Source: Channallabes apus
Taxonomy: Eukaryota > Chordata > Actinopteri > Siluriformes > Clariidae
Length of the DNA: 64,000 nucleotides
Direction of reading: 5' to 3'
NCBI GenBank assembly: GCA_030522415.1
Contig: CM060107.1
Location: 8,824,770-8,888,769 of the forward strand
Shown here: positions 9,716-20,910 of the stretch, piece by piece
How the letters are laid out: every line of letters starts with the position of its first letter
Position numbering within the stretch: position 1 is the first letter of the stretch
Translations under genes and position numbers: made by a program
The notes under the pieces: model-generated
Seen by the model: only the letters and a program-made list of their open reading frames with translations
Databases searched by the model: none
What the model was told of the DNA's origin: nothing

Positions 9716-12060
9716 AAATGCAGAGCATCGAAATCTAAATTTAACGATCGCATACGTACAGTATGCTGTAGAATACAGCACAAGAACAGGCTTCCTTACC
9801 GTTATCTACAGAGATATCAATTCTGAAGGCATTCATGGTGCCTTTTTTGACAGGCAAGCAAAATTCTAGATGGACGATGGACTTCATGAGCACTGATGTG
9901 TGAGCAGTTCAACTGTGGTCATTTATAGCTGCAATCATAATTTTTGTCTTTTTTTTAACAGGGCAATGATAGGAATTTGGAAAAGACAGAAAATAGTACA
10001 GAGTCAGACTGTAGATGGTTAATGATATGAGGGAAGAGTGGTGCCACTTGATCTGCACTGTACTTGAAAAAGTCAAGAGGACCGGGTGCTTTTCAGCCTA
10101 CTGAAGAGAGTCTATTTACCTCTTGTTTGGAGAACCTCAATACTGGAGATGATTTAAGCAGTGCTGAATAGATAATAGAAATAAGCCATCCACCACTGAT
10201 TAAATTAGCAATTAGTTTGGTTGGGCTAGGGCATTCAGAGCTTTGGTAAAAAAATAGATTAACTGAGAGTTTATGCAAGTGGATACCACTATTATTATTT
10301 TTTTAAGTTACAGTACACATTAGTTTCAATAGAATTTTCCAAGAATAGAGTTTTCCAAGAATAAGCTCTGGATCTACTATAACCCTTGCCAAGCTACTGT
10401 AGTAACTGAGGATGAGTGAATGAATGGCTAAATGCGACTCAGTAGAGCTTATTTTTTATATTAAGAAAACACACCAAGTACGGGAGGAACATGCAAACAT
10501 GCTTATTGCACACGTGCTGAGTTGAATGGGGGTATTTCTATTAGCTCTTGGTTTTCTTGGATATGAATCCAACAGAACATTTCAGTTTAAGGAGTAACTC
10601 CTGAATGACAGCCTCAATCCTGTGCTAGTCTGATTGGCAGTAGGGGACGTTTAGTCAACCAAACATTTTAAACAAGTTGAAGAGCGTGTGGCCCATCTTA
10701 ATGAAACCATTCACCACAGAAGGTGAAAATGTGATAAATACTGTAAATATGAACTGGGTGATAGTACAAGTAGGAAGCAATGTATGAGTTAGCTATTTGA
10801 TGTGTTTTTATAAGCCTTTTGAACCATGGACTCCAGTCTATGACCTTCTGATCAGTAACCAAAGTTTTTCAACCACTAAGCCCCACAAGAGGGTAATGCC
10901 AATTTGGAACACATTACGCCCAACAGGATACAAATATTCCATCACATGGAAAAAGTAATAAGTCTCAGAAGCTCATGCCAGATACGGCACAATCCCATGG
11001 ACTTAATCCAAAAGCTCACCTGCCGGAAGCGCTAAGCAGGATTTGTAGCAGATTTGCTCCATTGGATGGACTTGTGACTAGATTATGAAAATGTAGTCAC
11101 TTATAGTATTATAGTAGTTTTCAGTACACATTTACAGGATTCAAATAGATATTTTACTTTCAGGGTAGATTTGCATACAAATTTTTCTTGCTTTGTTTAG
11201 AAAAGAACCTCAAGCTCTAATAATACCCTCCTCTCATTTACAGTTCAGAGTTAATGAGTGGTGTGAGAAAGAAGGCATTAGAGCCAAACTTCTGTCTTGC
11301 ATTTTGACTTGTGAGGCCTATTAGCCTAATTTAAATGCTATTTTGCTCTGCAAAACTCCAGGGAAATGGTCTGCTGTGGACTTTCCAAGCACTTTGGCAG
11401 TAAACACTCACTGTGCATCACTGGGTAATTGGATGGTTTCATTAACCAGAGACATGGAATATGGCAAGAAGGACAACTAACCTCCATGCTTTGTGCAGCT
11501 GCCCTATTTATTAGAAATGTGACATATTGACTCTGATGTAAAAGTAATTGGTTTCATTGGGACAACTTGCAGTAGAAGATACTGGTTATCCCCATTGCCT
11601 GCTTCAGTGCTAATGGTGGGACACTTGTTGATGTAAAGTCTCTTTATTTAAATTATTGTCCTTAATGAGGCAGTGCTGCTGGTGTTAAATGAGGCTTAGG
11701 TGCTGTTTGTTTTCACGCTCCACCCTAAGACACCAGACTGCAGAGGACCTGACATCTTGAAATCTTCATGAGGTTAGCACAATATGTCTTCACTTAAAGC
11801 ATACTCTGTTTTAAGACCCAGATCCTTTGGGACTCACACAAGACCCAAAATGTCAAAATAGCAGGTTGTAGATGTATGAGTGGGAGTGGATGGACAAAAC
11901 ACTGGGACTAACATAACATGTTTGCTAAATATTTGGCCTTCTACGTGAAGTAAATTATCTATTCATTTATTTACTTATTCATTTCATCGACTTTCTTTAT
12001 AGACTGATTCATGGTGGCTATAATTAATTTCCTCTTTCCATACTTATTATAAGAATAAAT
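9716..12060. other. No gene; mostly unique, possible conserved blocks
   Basis: A SINE-head-like piece on the minus strand (about 10815-10885, with GAACCATGGACTCC) is the only repeat seen. 11220-11430 and 11630-11760 are balanced in base composition and free of repeats, and could be conserved non-coding sequence. No supported reading frame. Confidence 0.4.
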
Positions 12061-12069
12061 AACCAACTA

Positions 12070-12850
12070 TTAGAAAGTCCATTGAGAGTGAGTGGATGGG
12101 TCAATTGTTTAGCCAGAGAAGTATGGATTGGACATACAGTACTGTGATTTCTTTAGGAGTGGGTGAAATTGGTCAAAAGTTCTATAATGAGAAGTCAGGT
12201 TTGGTCAGGATTTTTTCAGGAGCTTGTGCATTTTTTCAAACTTTGGTATGAGAGGGCAGGATTGGAAAATGCGTGGAATTGGACAAATGTTCTGTGTAGA
12301 GACCAAGATTTGTCATAATTTATTCAATAGTGGCCAAGAATGTTTAAACTTTTTGAAGGACCAGGCAGGATTAGGTACAATTCCTTTGGCATTCCTTAGG
12401 ATTGGTTAAACATTGTGCAGAATCAGTTGATAAAACTGATCTGAACTCCTTTAAGAGTGAACATAATTGATCAGGATTCATCCAATAGTGACCACCAGGA
12501 GTTGGTGGACTTACTTCAGTTTGGCAGAATTGGTAAATCCTTGAGAATGCGTTAAATTGGTAAAATTGTCTGCAGGAGTGGGAAGAACCGTCAAACTGTG
12601 GAGCTCAGGATTTGTCGGAATTTATTCCTTGGAATTCCTTAGGATTAGTTCAAATTCATCAAGGAGTAGGAAGGATTGGTTAAACATTCTTATGAAGTTT
12701 GAAGTTTGAGGATGTGGTTTGAATGCTTAACATTTCCATTGTACTGGACTGGATTGATCAGTGAAACAACTCTACTGGACTGGTTGGGACTGGTCAACTT
12801 TCTCCAGGAGTGAGAACGGTACAGCTGTGATTGGTCAGAATTACTTTGGA
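12070..12850. repeat. Highly decayed tandem array, GGATTGGTCAA-type units
   Basis: The motif GGATTGGTCAAA or a variant recurs many times (for example about 12131, 12171, 12201, 12259, 12398, 12458, 12675, 12825), usually with CAGGAGTGGG-like or CCTTAGGATT-like text between. Spacing is roughly 30-60 bp and irregular. This looks like an ancient minisatellite in which the units have diverged and lost register. Confidence 0.6.
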
Positions 12851-14155
12851 ATGAATGGAAGATTTAAAAAAGGAATCCATTACCATCTCTTGTTTAAATC
12901 ATATTTCTAGCCAGTCAGAGAATTGCTGTCTGCCCAGAAAGTCTTTAATCTTCCTCTTGTGGAAGAATTATGTACTGGCTAAATGATGATTATCTCCTAA
13001 TTAATCTCCACGCTCAGTCTCTCCTTTGATATGCAAACAAGCCACAGCTTCAACTTAACATCCTTGTGTTTGTAGCATGAAGATGATAAATCTATACGGT
13101 ATCTGTAATAAACAACTGTGGCACTTATGATGTGAGCTTCTGAAATGTTGCATAAAATTACTTTCAAAAGGTTTTTAGGGTTTAATTCAATGCAGAAATG
13201 CTTGATGTCCAAATCAAATGATGCCACATGTTCCACAAGCAGGGAAAAGACTGCCTTAATAAAAAAAATGTGGCCCGATTGCTAGTGCTACATTTGGAAC
13301 AGTATTCAGATTAATATATCACTGTGGTGATGTTTTTCATGGCCCTAGGACTTTAAATGTTGCATCACTACATACTATAATTATACACCTGCTGTACTAT
13401 TTTGTTATCCAGTAGCCTTTAATCATCTACTTTGCTGAAAGTAACAATGGGATGCCATTCTCTTTATTTTCCACTCCATTAGTTGTACCAACGTCATACC
13501 ACAGCATGGGTTCACTAATCATTAGTCTAAATAGACAAGTTAAACGCTCTGTATTTTTGTATGCACATTAGCTTTTCTGTGACTTCTTTAACCGCTGCAA
13601 GATTTCCTGATCTGACTTAGCTGTTATTGGGAAAATACTCAGCTTCCTATAAAGAAAGGATAAAGCTGGCGTTTATCACGATTCAGTTTAAACCTGTTTC
13701 CCCACATAGAAGACAATATTTTCACTTCACACCATGTCTGAAACACTTTAGTGCTCCGAAACTTTTGGAAACCATGACATAATTATTGTGTTCCAGATAG
13801 AAGTGGATCAATGTTGTGAGATAATTGTAGTTTTGAGCTCCCCTCATTTCTTTATATTAAATAAAATAAAATGAAAATAAATGATATTATAATAAATATT
13901 AAATTCAAGAAATGGGGGGGGGGGGGGTACAAATCACTTTGTACCTAACGATACAATTTAAAAATTGGTTGTTTATGTAGCAACCTCAGCAGCTACCTCA
14001 TTTCCCCTCTCGTCTGTTTCAACCACTTAGCATTCAGCATCACCAGTAATCACTGTCCTGATCATCTTTCATCATATGTATCTGTTTCTTACTGGATTAT
14101 GCCTTAAGTTAAACACTTTTTATGCATGAATGATTCATAGGTCACTTTGTGGCAA
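12851..14155. other. No gene; unique sequence with a G run
   Basis: A run of 14 G bases lies at 13914-13927, next to an A/T-rich tract of ATAAA-type repeats (13855-13910). No coding signal or repeat family recognised. Confidence 0.5.
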
Positions 14156-14159
14156 CAAA

Positions 14160-14316
14160 CAAATATCAGATACTGTACAGACTGAAAGTTTCCCAAAGAG
14201 AAAGAAAGTCTTCAGAATGATTCCTCAAGACTACATTAAAATACAAGAATGTCTTCAAGTAAAATATGAAAAAAAATGAGGGGTTTCTCAATACTTTTGC
14301 ACAGTACTATACAGTA
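14160..14316 (+). repeat. Tc1-type transposon right-end relic
   Basis: Ends with ACTTTTGCACAGTACTATA, close to the terminus of the 56669-57156 element (ACTTTTGCACAGTACTG). The left part is not defined. A left-end counterpart of the same type begins near 35030. Confidence 0.45.
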
Positions 14317-14339
14317 CATACCGTGGCCTAGATGGGCAA

Positions 14340-15065
14340 ATCATCTTTCCCATACATGTGTATGTTTTTTCCCATGTGTGTTTTTGTCCCCTTGTAAATG
14401 TGTGCTTTTTTCCTTGTAAATGTGTGCTTTTTCCTGTGTAAGTGTATGATTTTTCCTGTTTGTGCGCAACTTCTTTTTCCCGTGTAAGAACTCACTTTTT
14501 CCCCTATTGTGCAAGCTAAACGTTTAAGCTAATGCGCAAAGGACTATGGGAGTGAGGTCAAAACGCAACTGAAGATGGAACCTTACCGGTGTTATGTGCT
14601 AAAATGCCCCCACTGCCACGGATTGTCCCCATACATAATCTCTATCAAATATTATATTAGAACATAAATTTATAGGTTTATGATTTACAAATAACAAATT
14701 ATACCCAATGAATTTAATTATAAAATAAGCAATATAGAAATCCGTGGCAGGGGATTGGGGGCATTTTAGGGTATATCCCTTGCATGATTTGGAGTGCACT
14801 TTGTCCGCGTTGGCCTCAAAATCCCATAGTGCCTTGCGCATTAGCTTTAGCATTTAGCTTGCATCTTAAACGGGAAAGAAAGTTCTCGCACACAGGAGAG
14901 ATGCTTTGCCTTTCTGGAGCATGTTTTTTTCCCCCCTTGTGGTCTATTGTTTTTCTCTTGTGAGTATATAATTTTTCCCTTGTAAGTATATCATTTTTCC
15001 CCTGTAAATGTGTGATTTTTCCCTTGTAAGTATATTATTTTATCTTCTGAATGTATTATTTTCTC
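14340..15065. repeat. Minisatellite (~22-bp units) split by a fold-back element
   Basis: Units of the type TTTTTCCCTTGTAAGTGTGT recur at 14340-14508 and again, in the same orientation, at 14925-15065. Between them lies the palindromic element described next. The two halves look like one array opened by an insertion. Confidence 0.65.
14511..14862. mobile_element. Fold-back (imperfect palindrome) element
   Basis: The left arm begins GCAAGCTAAACGTTTAAGCT and carries AATGCGCAAAGGACTATGGGA; the right arm ends with the complement (CCCATAGTGCCTTGCGCATT, then AGCTTTAGCATTTAGCTTGC). The inner arms also pair: AAAATGCCCCCACTGCCACG (14601-14620) against the copy near 14740-14768. The centre is AT-rich. 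It resembles a MITE or foldback transposon. No clear target duplication was found because both flanks are repeats. Confidence 0.6.
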
Positions 15066-15792
15066 AACACAGTTGCCAAAAAAAAGTCAGTTGAATTTGA
15101 AGTTTTCCCAAATTATTTTGAAACAATTATTGTACTGATCAAGTACTTTCTCCAGTACAAGCTAGCAATGGGAAATTAATTGTGTTTATACTTGAAAGTA
15201 ATCAAAACAATAAATCTTGTTTTTCATTTTTATTTATTTATTAATTTTTTTTTAGAAAAATTGCCAGAATTAAATCCTTTAGTATGAGAAATTCTTCCCC
15301 ACGATCTGGCACTAACATTCGTGAAAATGACCCTCCTCGCCTGAAACAGGCTCCCACACTGTTATTGATGAGAAACTCTAAGCCTCTCACTCCCACCACT
15401 TCTCACGGTGTGACCTTTGGTTGTGATAGTTATCAACACATCTTTGTGTAAATGTGTGTACGTGTGTGTATGCGCTGAAGTAGGATCGGCTCTCAGACTG
15501 CATCACGAATTGCTCGGTTTGTGTTATTAAGAAGTACACTATGTAAAATTTAAAAGCCCCTGGAAGAAGCAGAGGCCAGGAAGCCACTAATTTTTATTCA
15601 TTTTCTTAAATCTTTTCTTGTCTGCTGTTTACTCTGAGATGCCTGGCAATTACACAATATCTGTAATCTGGTTAATTCAGAGATGCTGAAACAGAGACAT
15701 GTAAGACTTTGGTTTCCTGTTATTAACAACTGTGCATCAGTAAGATTTTACAGGAAAATCAATGACCTTTCTCTGTCATCAAAAATAATACA
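15066..15792. other. No gene; unique sequence
   Basis: AT-rich, with TTTA runs at 15225-15252. No supported frame or repeat family. Confidence 0.5.
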
Positions 15793-15794
15793 TA

Positions 15795-17406
15795 CAGTGG
15801 TGTGAAAAACTATTTGCCCCCTTCCTGATTTCTTATTCTTTTGCATGTTTGTCAAACTTAAATGTTTCTGCTCATCAAAAACCATTAACTATTAGTCAAA
15901 GATAACATAATTGAACACAAAATGCAGTTTTTAAATGAAGGTTACGTTATTAAGGGAGAAAAAAACCTCCAAATCTACATGGCCCTGTGTGAAAAAGTGA
16001 TTGCCCCCCTTTGTTAAAAAATAACTTAACTTTGGTTTATCACACCTGAGTTCAATTTCTGTTGGTCACCCCCAGGCCTGATTAATGCCACACCTGTTTC
16101 AATCAAGAAATCACTTAAATAGGAGCTACCTGACACAGAGAAGTAGACCAAAAGCACCTCAAAAGCTAGACATCATGCCAAGATCCAAAGAAATTCAGGA
16201 ACAAATGAGATTCAGGAAAGTAATTGAGATCTATCAGTCTGGTAAAGGTTATAAAGCCATTTCTAAAGCTTTGGGACTCCAGCGAACCACAGTGAGAGCC
16301 ATTATCCACAAATGGCAAAAACATGGAACAGTGGTGAACCTTCCCAGGAGTGGCCGGCCGACCAAAATTACCCCAAGAGCGCAGAGACAACTCATCCGAG
16401 AGGCCACAAAAGACCCCAGGACAACATCTAAAGAACTGCAGGCCTCACTTGCCTCAATTAAGGTCAGTGTTCACGACTCCACCATAAGAAAGAGACTGGG
16501 CAAAAACAGCCTGCATGGCAGATATCCAAGGCGCAAACCACTTTTAAGCAAAAAGAACATTAAGGCTCGTCTCAATTTTGCTAAAAAACATCTCAATGAT
16601 TGCCAAGACTTTTGGGAAAATACTTTGTGGACCGACGAGACAAAAGTTTAACTTTTTGGAAGGTGCGTGTCCCGTTACATCTGGCGTAAAAGTAACACAG
16701 CATTTCAGAAAAAGAACATCATACCAACAGTAAAATATGGTGGTGGTAGTGTGATGGTCTGGGGTTGTTTTGCTGCTTCAGGACCTGGAAGGCTTGCTGT
16801 GATAGATGGAACCATGAATTCTACTGTCTACCAAAAAATTCTGAAGGAGAATGTCCGGCCATCTGTTCGTCAACTCAAGCTGAAGCGATCTTGGGTGCTG
16901 CAGCAGGACAATGACCCAAAACACAGCAGCAAATCCACCTCTGAATGGCTGAAGAAAAACAAAATGAAGACTTTGGAGTGGCCTAGTCAAAGTCCTGACC
17001 TGAATCCTATTGAGATGTTGTGGCATGACCTTAAAAAGGCGGTTCATGCTAGAAAACCCTCAAATAAAGCTGAATTTCAACAATTCTGCAAAGATGAGTG
17101 GGCCAAAATTCCTCCAGAGCGCTGTAAAAGACTCGTAGCAAGTTATCGCAAACGCTTGATTGCAGTTATTGCTGCTAAGGGTGGCCCAACCAGTTATTAG
17201 GTTCAGGGGGCAATTACTTTTTCACACAGGGCCATGTAGATTTGGATTTTTTTTCTCCCTAAATAATAAAACCCCTCATTTAAAAACTGCATTTTGTGTT
17301 TACTTGTGTTATCTATGACTAATAGTTAAATGTGTTTGATGATCAGAAACATTTTGTGTGACAAACAGGAAATCAGGAGGGGGGCAAATAGTTTTTCACA
17401 CCACTG
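15795..17406 (+). mobile_element. Tc1-like transposon, full length, inactivated (copy A)
   Basis: Starts CAGTGGTGTGAAAAACTATT and ends with the complement, TTTTTCACACCACTG, between TA dinucleotides (15793-15794 and 17407-17408), the Tc1/mariner target duplication. The terminal repeats are about 200 bp, with an inner repeat of the outer motif (GTGAAAAAGTGATTGCCCCC near 15990 and its complement near 17210). That is the IR/DR arrangement of fish Tc1 elements. It closely matches the copies at 27499 and 29070. Confidence 0.93.
16175..17200 (+). pseudogene. Tc1-like transposase with one internal stop
   Basis: Cut-and-paste transposase of the DD34E type. It starts MPRSKEIQEQMR and is collinear with the intact copy at 29449-30471, apart from one extra codon near residue 13. 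A GAA codon of the intact copy is TAA here (16649-16651), just after WTDETKV, so the product stops right behind the first catalytic Asp. Beyond the stop the frame continues open to the normal end (GGPTSY). The second Asp (QQDNDPKH) and the Glu (LNPIEML) are kept. It differs from the intact copy mainly by this point change, so loss of function may be fairly recent. Confidence 0.9.
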
Positions 17407-17408
17407 TA

Positions 17409-19160
17409 AGCATGCATTTCACAATCTTACAGCATGACTACCAACCACTAGGAACTGGGCATTATACAATAACAAAGAATATTATTAATGGTTGTTCTTA
17501 TTTTTAAAATTAGATATTTTTATGGCATAATTAAAATATGGTGGCCAATTAAATGTGTAACAATGAAAGTACCAAGGTGAAAATTATTCCTCATGCCCCT
17601 AGAACCAATCTCGCACTGAAATCTGAGTCCTGAAATATGGCCGTACCCTCGGTTAAGAAAATCTCCATAGATGTGATAACCTTTCAGTACACATTGTGAT
17701 AACGTTTCAGTACATTCAGGTTGTCAGATGACTTTATTTCATTGCATCATAACATTGCTGAGTCTAGACCTGAGCAACTAAAGCATCCCCTGAAGCCACT
17801 ATGCATGACAGGTGCATTGCTTCATGTGCTTCCCTTCTTACCCTAACACACCTATTGCTCTGGAATAATTGTTGACCTTTTGAAATTGCTACAAAATCTG
17901 ATCTTTATGCTCCCTAGCAAACTGAAAACTTTTTTCTGATGAGTCTGCATTATCAAGTGGTTTTCATATGGACACACATCTGTTTAGTCCCAAACCTGTG
18001 ACTTCTCAACTTATTGCAGGTGGAAATGCTCTTACTTTTAATAATTTACATACAGTAACTGTGATTTCTACTGTCAAGTATTTATGATGCAACATCATCA
18101 TATGAACACATTTCTTTTGCGTAGTTGATGGTTCAGCACTATTTTTCAGGTTTTACTAATGTATTAGTTACAGTTCTAAATCCAGAAATTTAAGTTTACA
18201 AATTTTCCCTTCTTCATGCAAGCTAATAATTTGCTTTTTTACAGGCACGTTTGATTAATAACAAACATAAAATAAATGGACCCTCAAGGGAAGCACAATT
18301 AAGCAGCTGTTAAGCTATAGTGCACTGATGCTTCAATATGTTCAATACTGCATGTAGTTTCACAGTAAGTAAGTGAACACCTTCACAATGGTGAAGCTAA
18401 TAAATCACCCAGTAAGCATAAATTATGAGTATTGCTTTAAAATGATATAAATAAATAAATTATTTGTGACATGAAATAACCTAGTATGTGACACATTCTT
18501 GTGACTCAAATGCTGCTGTTTCATAACTAATTGTGGTGTTGTTATTGGTGTTTTAAAAGTCATGTCAGGAAATTAAAAGCTTTGGAAGGAGTCATCTCAG
18601 GACTTGATGTTGTGTTGAGGACTGGAGCTGGTTTGTGAAGCTCATGTGTTCCATAAGTCAGCCTTTACTACAGATTTTAATACTAAACACACACTGAAAT
18701 AAAGACTGAAATAAATCTCGTGCCTTTTGATTTTTGCTTCAAAAATTAACACACACACACACACACACACACATACATGCACACACACCTGGCTGATGAG
18801 TAGCCGGCACTTAATCATGGGCTGGAGCATCACACTGGACATGATTAGGGAATAATTAGAAATAATTGAAGCAGCGGCCTTTCGCACTTCACTCTGGCCT
18901 TTATTACTGACAGAATGGATCCATTTGTATCTGAATGAAAAGGTTTTGTGCTATAAAGCATGTTCAGTATTCAAGCTGTTTCTGGAGCTTTGCACCTAAC
19001 TCGCTTTCATTTCAATAATTCTTCTTTTCTCATCTTTTTTGCTCATTCTTCTTGTTCCTCTCTTGATGGTTACATTTGTCTTTCTCTATCCCTCAAATCA
19101 AATCTTTCTTTTTATTCATCAGATTGTTCTTTTATCTATATGGATCAATTATTCCCTAAT
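17409..19160. other. No gene; unique sequence, candidate conserved block at the end
   Basis: No reading frame or repeat family apart from a CA microsatellite at 18751-18772. The segment 18785-18905 has several homeodomain-type ATTA/TAATC sites and balanced composition. Confidence 0.45.
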
Positions 19161-19164
19161 ACAA

Positions 19165-19240
19165 CAAACCGGAGGTAATGATGGCAAGAAAAACTCCCTG
19201 AGAAAATATAAAGAAGAAAGAAACTGGACTCATAAGTAGT
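19165..19240 (-). repeat. L2 3' untranslated fragment
   Basis: Resembles the segment GGCAAGGAAAAACTCCCTGA and following AGAAACC of the L2 copy at 20911-22768. Short and diverged. Confidence 0.5.
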
Positions 19241-19302
19241 CAGGTCAACTGGTAACTCAGGTCTGCCAACAAAGAGAGAGGCAGAGAGAGAGAGAGTGAG
19301 TG

Positions 19303-19582
19303 GGATGCCCGGCGTAGCATGGACATCTAAACTATAAAATCTGATAAATGTGTGCAGAGAGGACCAACCTGTCTCATCACAGACTTGCTGCAAGGGGACA
19401 TCTCTTGCCAAAGCCATTGATGATGTAAGCCCCCTGGTTGAATGGGCCCTAACTCCTAGAGGTGAAGTGTGACCATTCCATTCCCCAGTGTCACTGCTTG
19501 ACTGCACAACAAGTCTGCTCCCACATTCATATGCCCCAGAATGTAAATCGCCCTGTGGAACAAGAACTTGTCCTGTGCCCAA
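19303..19582 (-). pseudogene. DIRS RNase H-recombinase deletion fusion
   Basis: The frame runs from RNase H text (GTGQVLVPQGDLHSGAYECG, which itself is shifted relative to copy 1) straight into the recombinase end: RAHSTRG with the His-x-x-Arg box and FIRFYSLDVHATPG with the Tyr. About 1.2 kb present in copy 1 is missing between them. The first catalytic Arg is lost, so it cannot be an active recombinase. Confidence 0.75.
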
Positions 19583-19640
19583 AGCAGAATCTGCTGTGCT
19601 AGCTTGTTCAAGTGGCGTGAATGCAATCCGCCCTGGCGAT

Positions 19641-20520
19641 TTAAGAGACTACCGTAGTGTTGTCCACATGCACTAGGACAAGGTAGCCTCTCAACTCCTG
19701 GAAGTATTTCAGGGCCTGAAATAAAGCCATCATTTCAAAGCAATTGATGTGCCATGCGAGAAGATGACCTCTCCAGATCTCTTGGGCTGGACGGCCATCT
19801 AAGACCGTGCCCCAACCCATGAGGGAAGCATCTATTGTTAGCATTTTGCGATGACAACACGGACCTAGAGTGGGACCCAAAGTCAGAAACTGGGGGTATT
19901 CAGGGGATTCGCCCTTGGATGAAATCCACTGACTCTCAGCCACAACTGAAAGGGTCTCATGTGCAGAAGGCCCAAGGTATCACTGTGGATGCAGCTGCCA
20001 TGAGACCTAGGATTCTCTGAAAGTAATGAACAGTCACTTTCTGGCCTAGCTTGATCTTCTTTAGGGTACAGTTCTTAGAATGGATTCAATACGTGCAGGA
20101 GACAGTTGTGCCTGCATTATGATTGAATCCCATACGACCCCCAAATATGTTGTCCTTTGAGCAGGAGAGAGAACACTTTGCTTGGTGTTGAGTCTCAACC
20201 CTAGAGATTTGAGATGAGCCCGATGTCGAAGCACTAGGTCCTGAGACTGAGCCAAAATCAGCCAGTTGTCTATGTAATTAAAAATATGGATGCCCTGGAG
20301 TCGTATTGGAGCCAGAGCTGCATCCATGCATTTTGTATATGTGCGGGGTGACAGGGCTAGGCCAAATGTAGCTTCCACGCTGCCAGTTTCTCTGAATGGG
20401 GCACAAGTTTTGACACTTCGGCTAGTTTGGGGGATACTAGATGTTCGGCATCGTGAAACATGGCAGAAGGCGACTGAACACTTAACATTTCGCTGGAGAC
20501 CACTGCTCCCCAAAACACCA
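19641..20520 (-). pseudogene. DIRS reverse transcriptase-RNase H fragments
   Basis: Two minus-strand frames carry RNase H (LTIDASLMGWGTVLDGRPAQ, 19641-19943) and reverse transcriptase (FGLALSPRTYTKCMDAALAP, 20061-20513). The catalytic box reads YIDNW instead of YIDDW, so one catalytic Asp is replaced. Frames are broken between 19943 and 20061. Dead copy. Confidence 0.8.
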
Positions 20521-20589
20521 GTGGTGGCGGAGATTGGACAATGGCCTCCTGAGGGTGGCAGGAAGGAGTATTTATTCTCTGTTGGAATC

Positions 20590-20900
20590 CTACATGCTTG
20601 TCCCTGGGGGAGACACCCTCATGGTCCTGTGCGTACAAGCCTCAGGACTTTTTTTTGGGAGGAGATGGTCCGGTCTCCTCGAGGCAATTTGTGAAGCGCG
20701 GTGAGCCACACCCCTGTCTCTACGAGGGGGTGCTTGACTCACCACATGCTCTTTTTGTGCTTCACGCCTCAAAGGAACCGGACTTGGTTGGGACTGGGTG
20801 GCCGACGGTCCTGACTCTTGAGCACGGCGGGGAAGAAACCTCACAAACATTTCCTCATAGCGCTTCGCCTCCCGAAATGTAGTGGCGACGGTGTTGACTG
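20590..20900 (-). pseudogene. DIRS gag C-terminal fragment
   Basis: An arginine- and proline-rich frame (MFVRFLPRRAQESGPSATQS...) lies between the reverse transcriptase and the L2 insertion. Its other half resumes at 22786 on the far side of the L2. Assignment to gag is by position and basic composition; no enzymatic motif is expected. Confidence 0.55.
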
Positions 20901-20910
20901 AGTATGTACG

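Noticed and set aside
12070..12850. CRISPR array
   Set aside because: The recurring words are irregular and diverged, with no constant repeat or unique spacers, and the genome is vertebrate.
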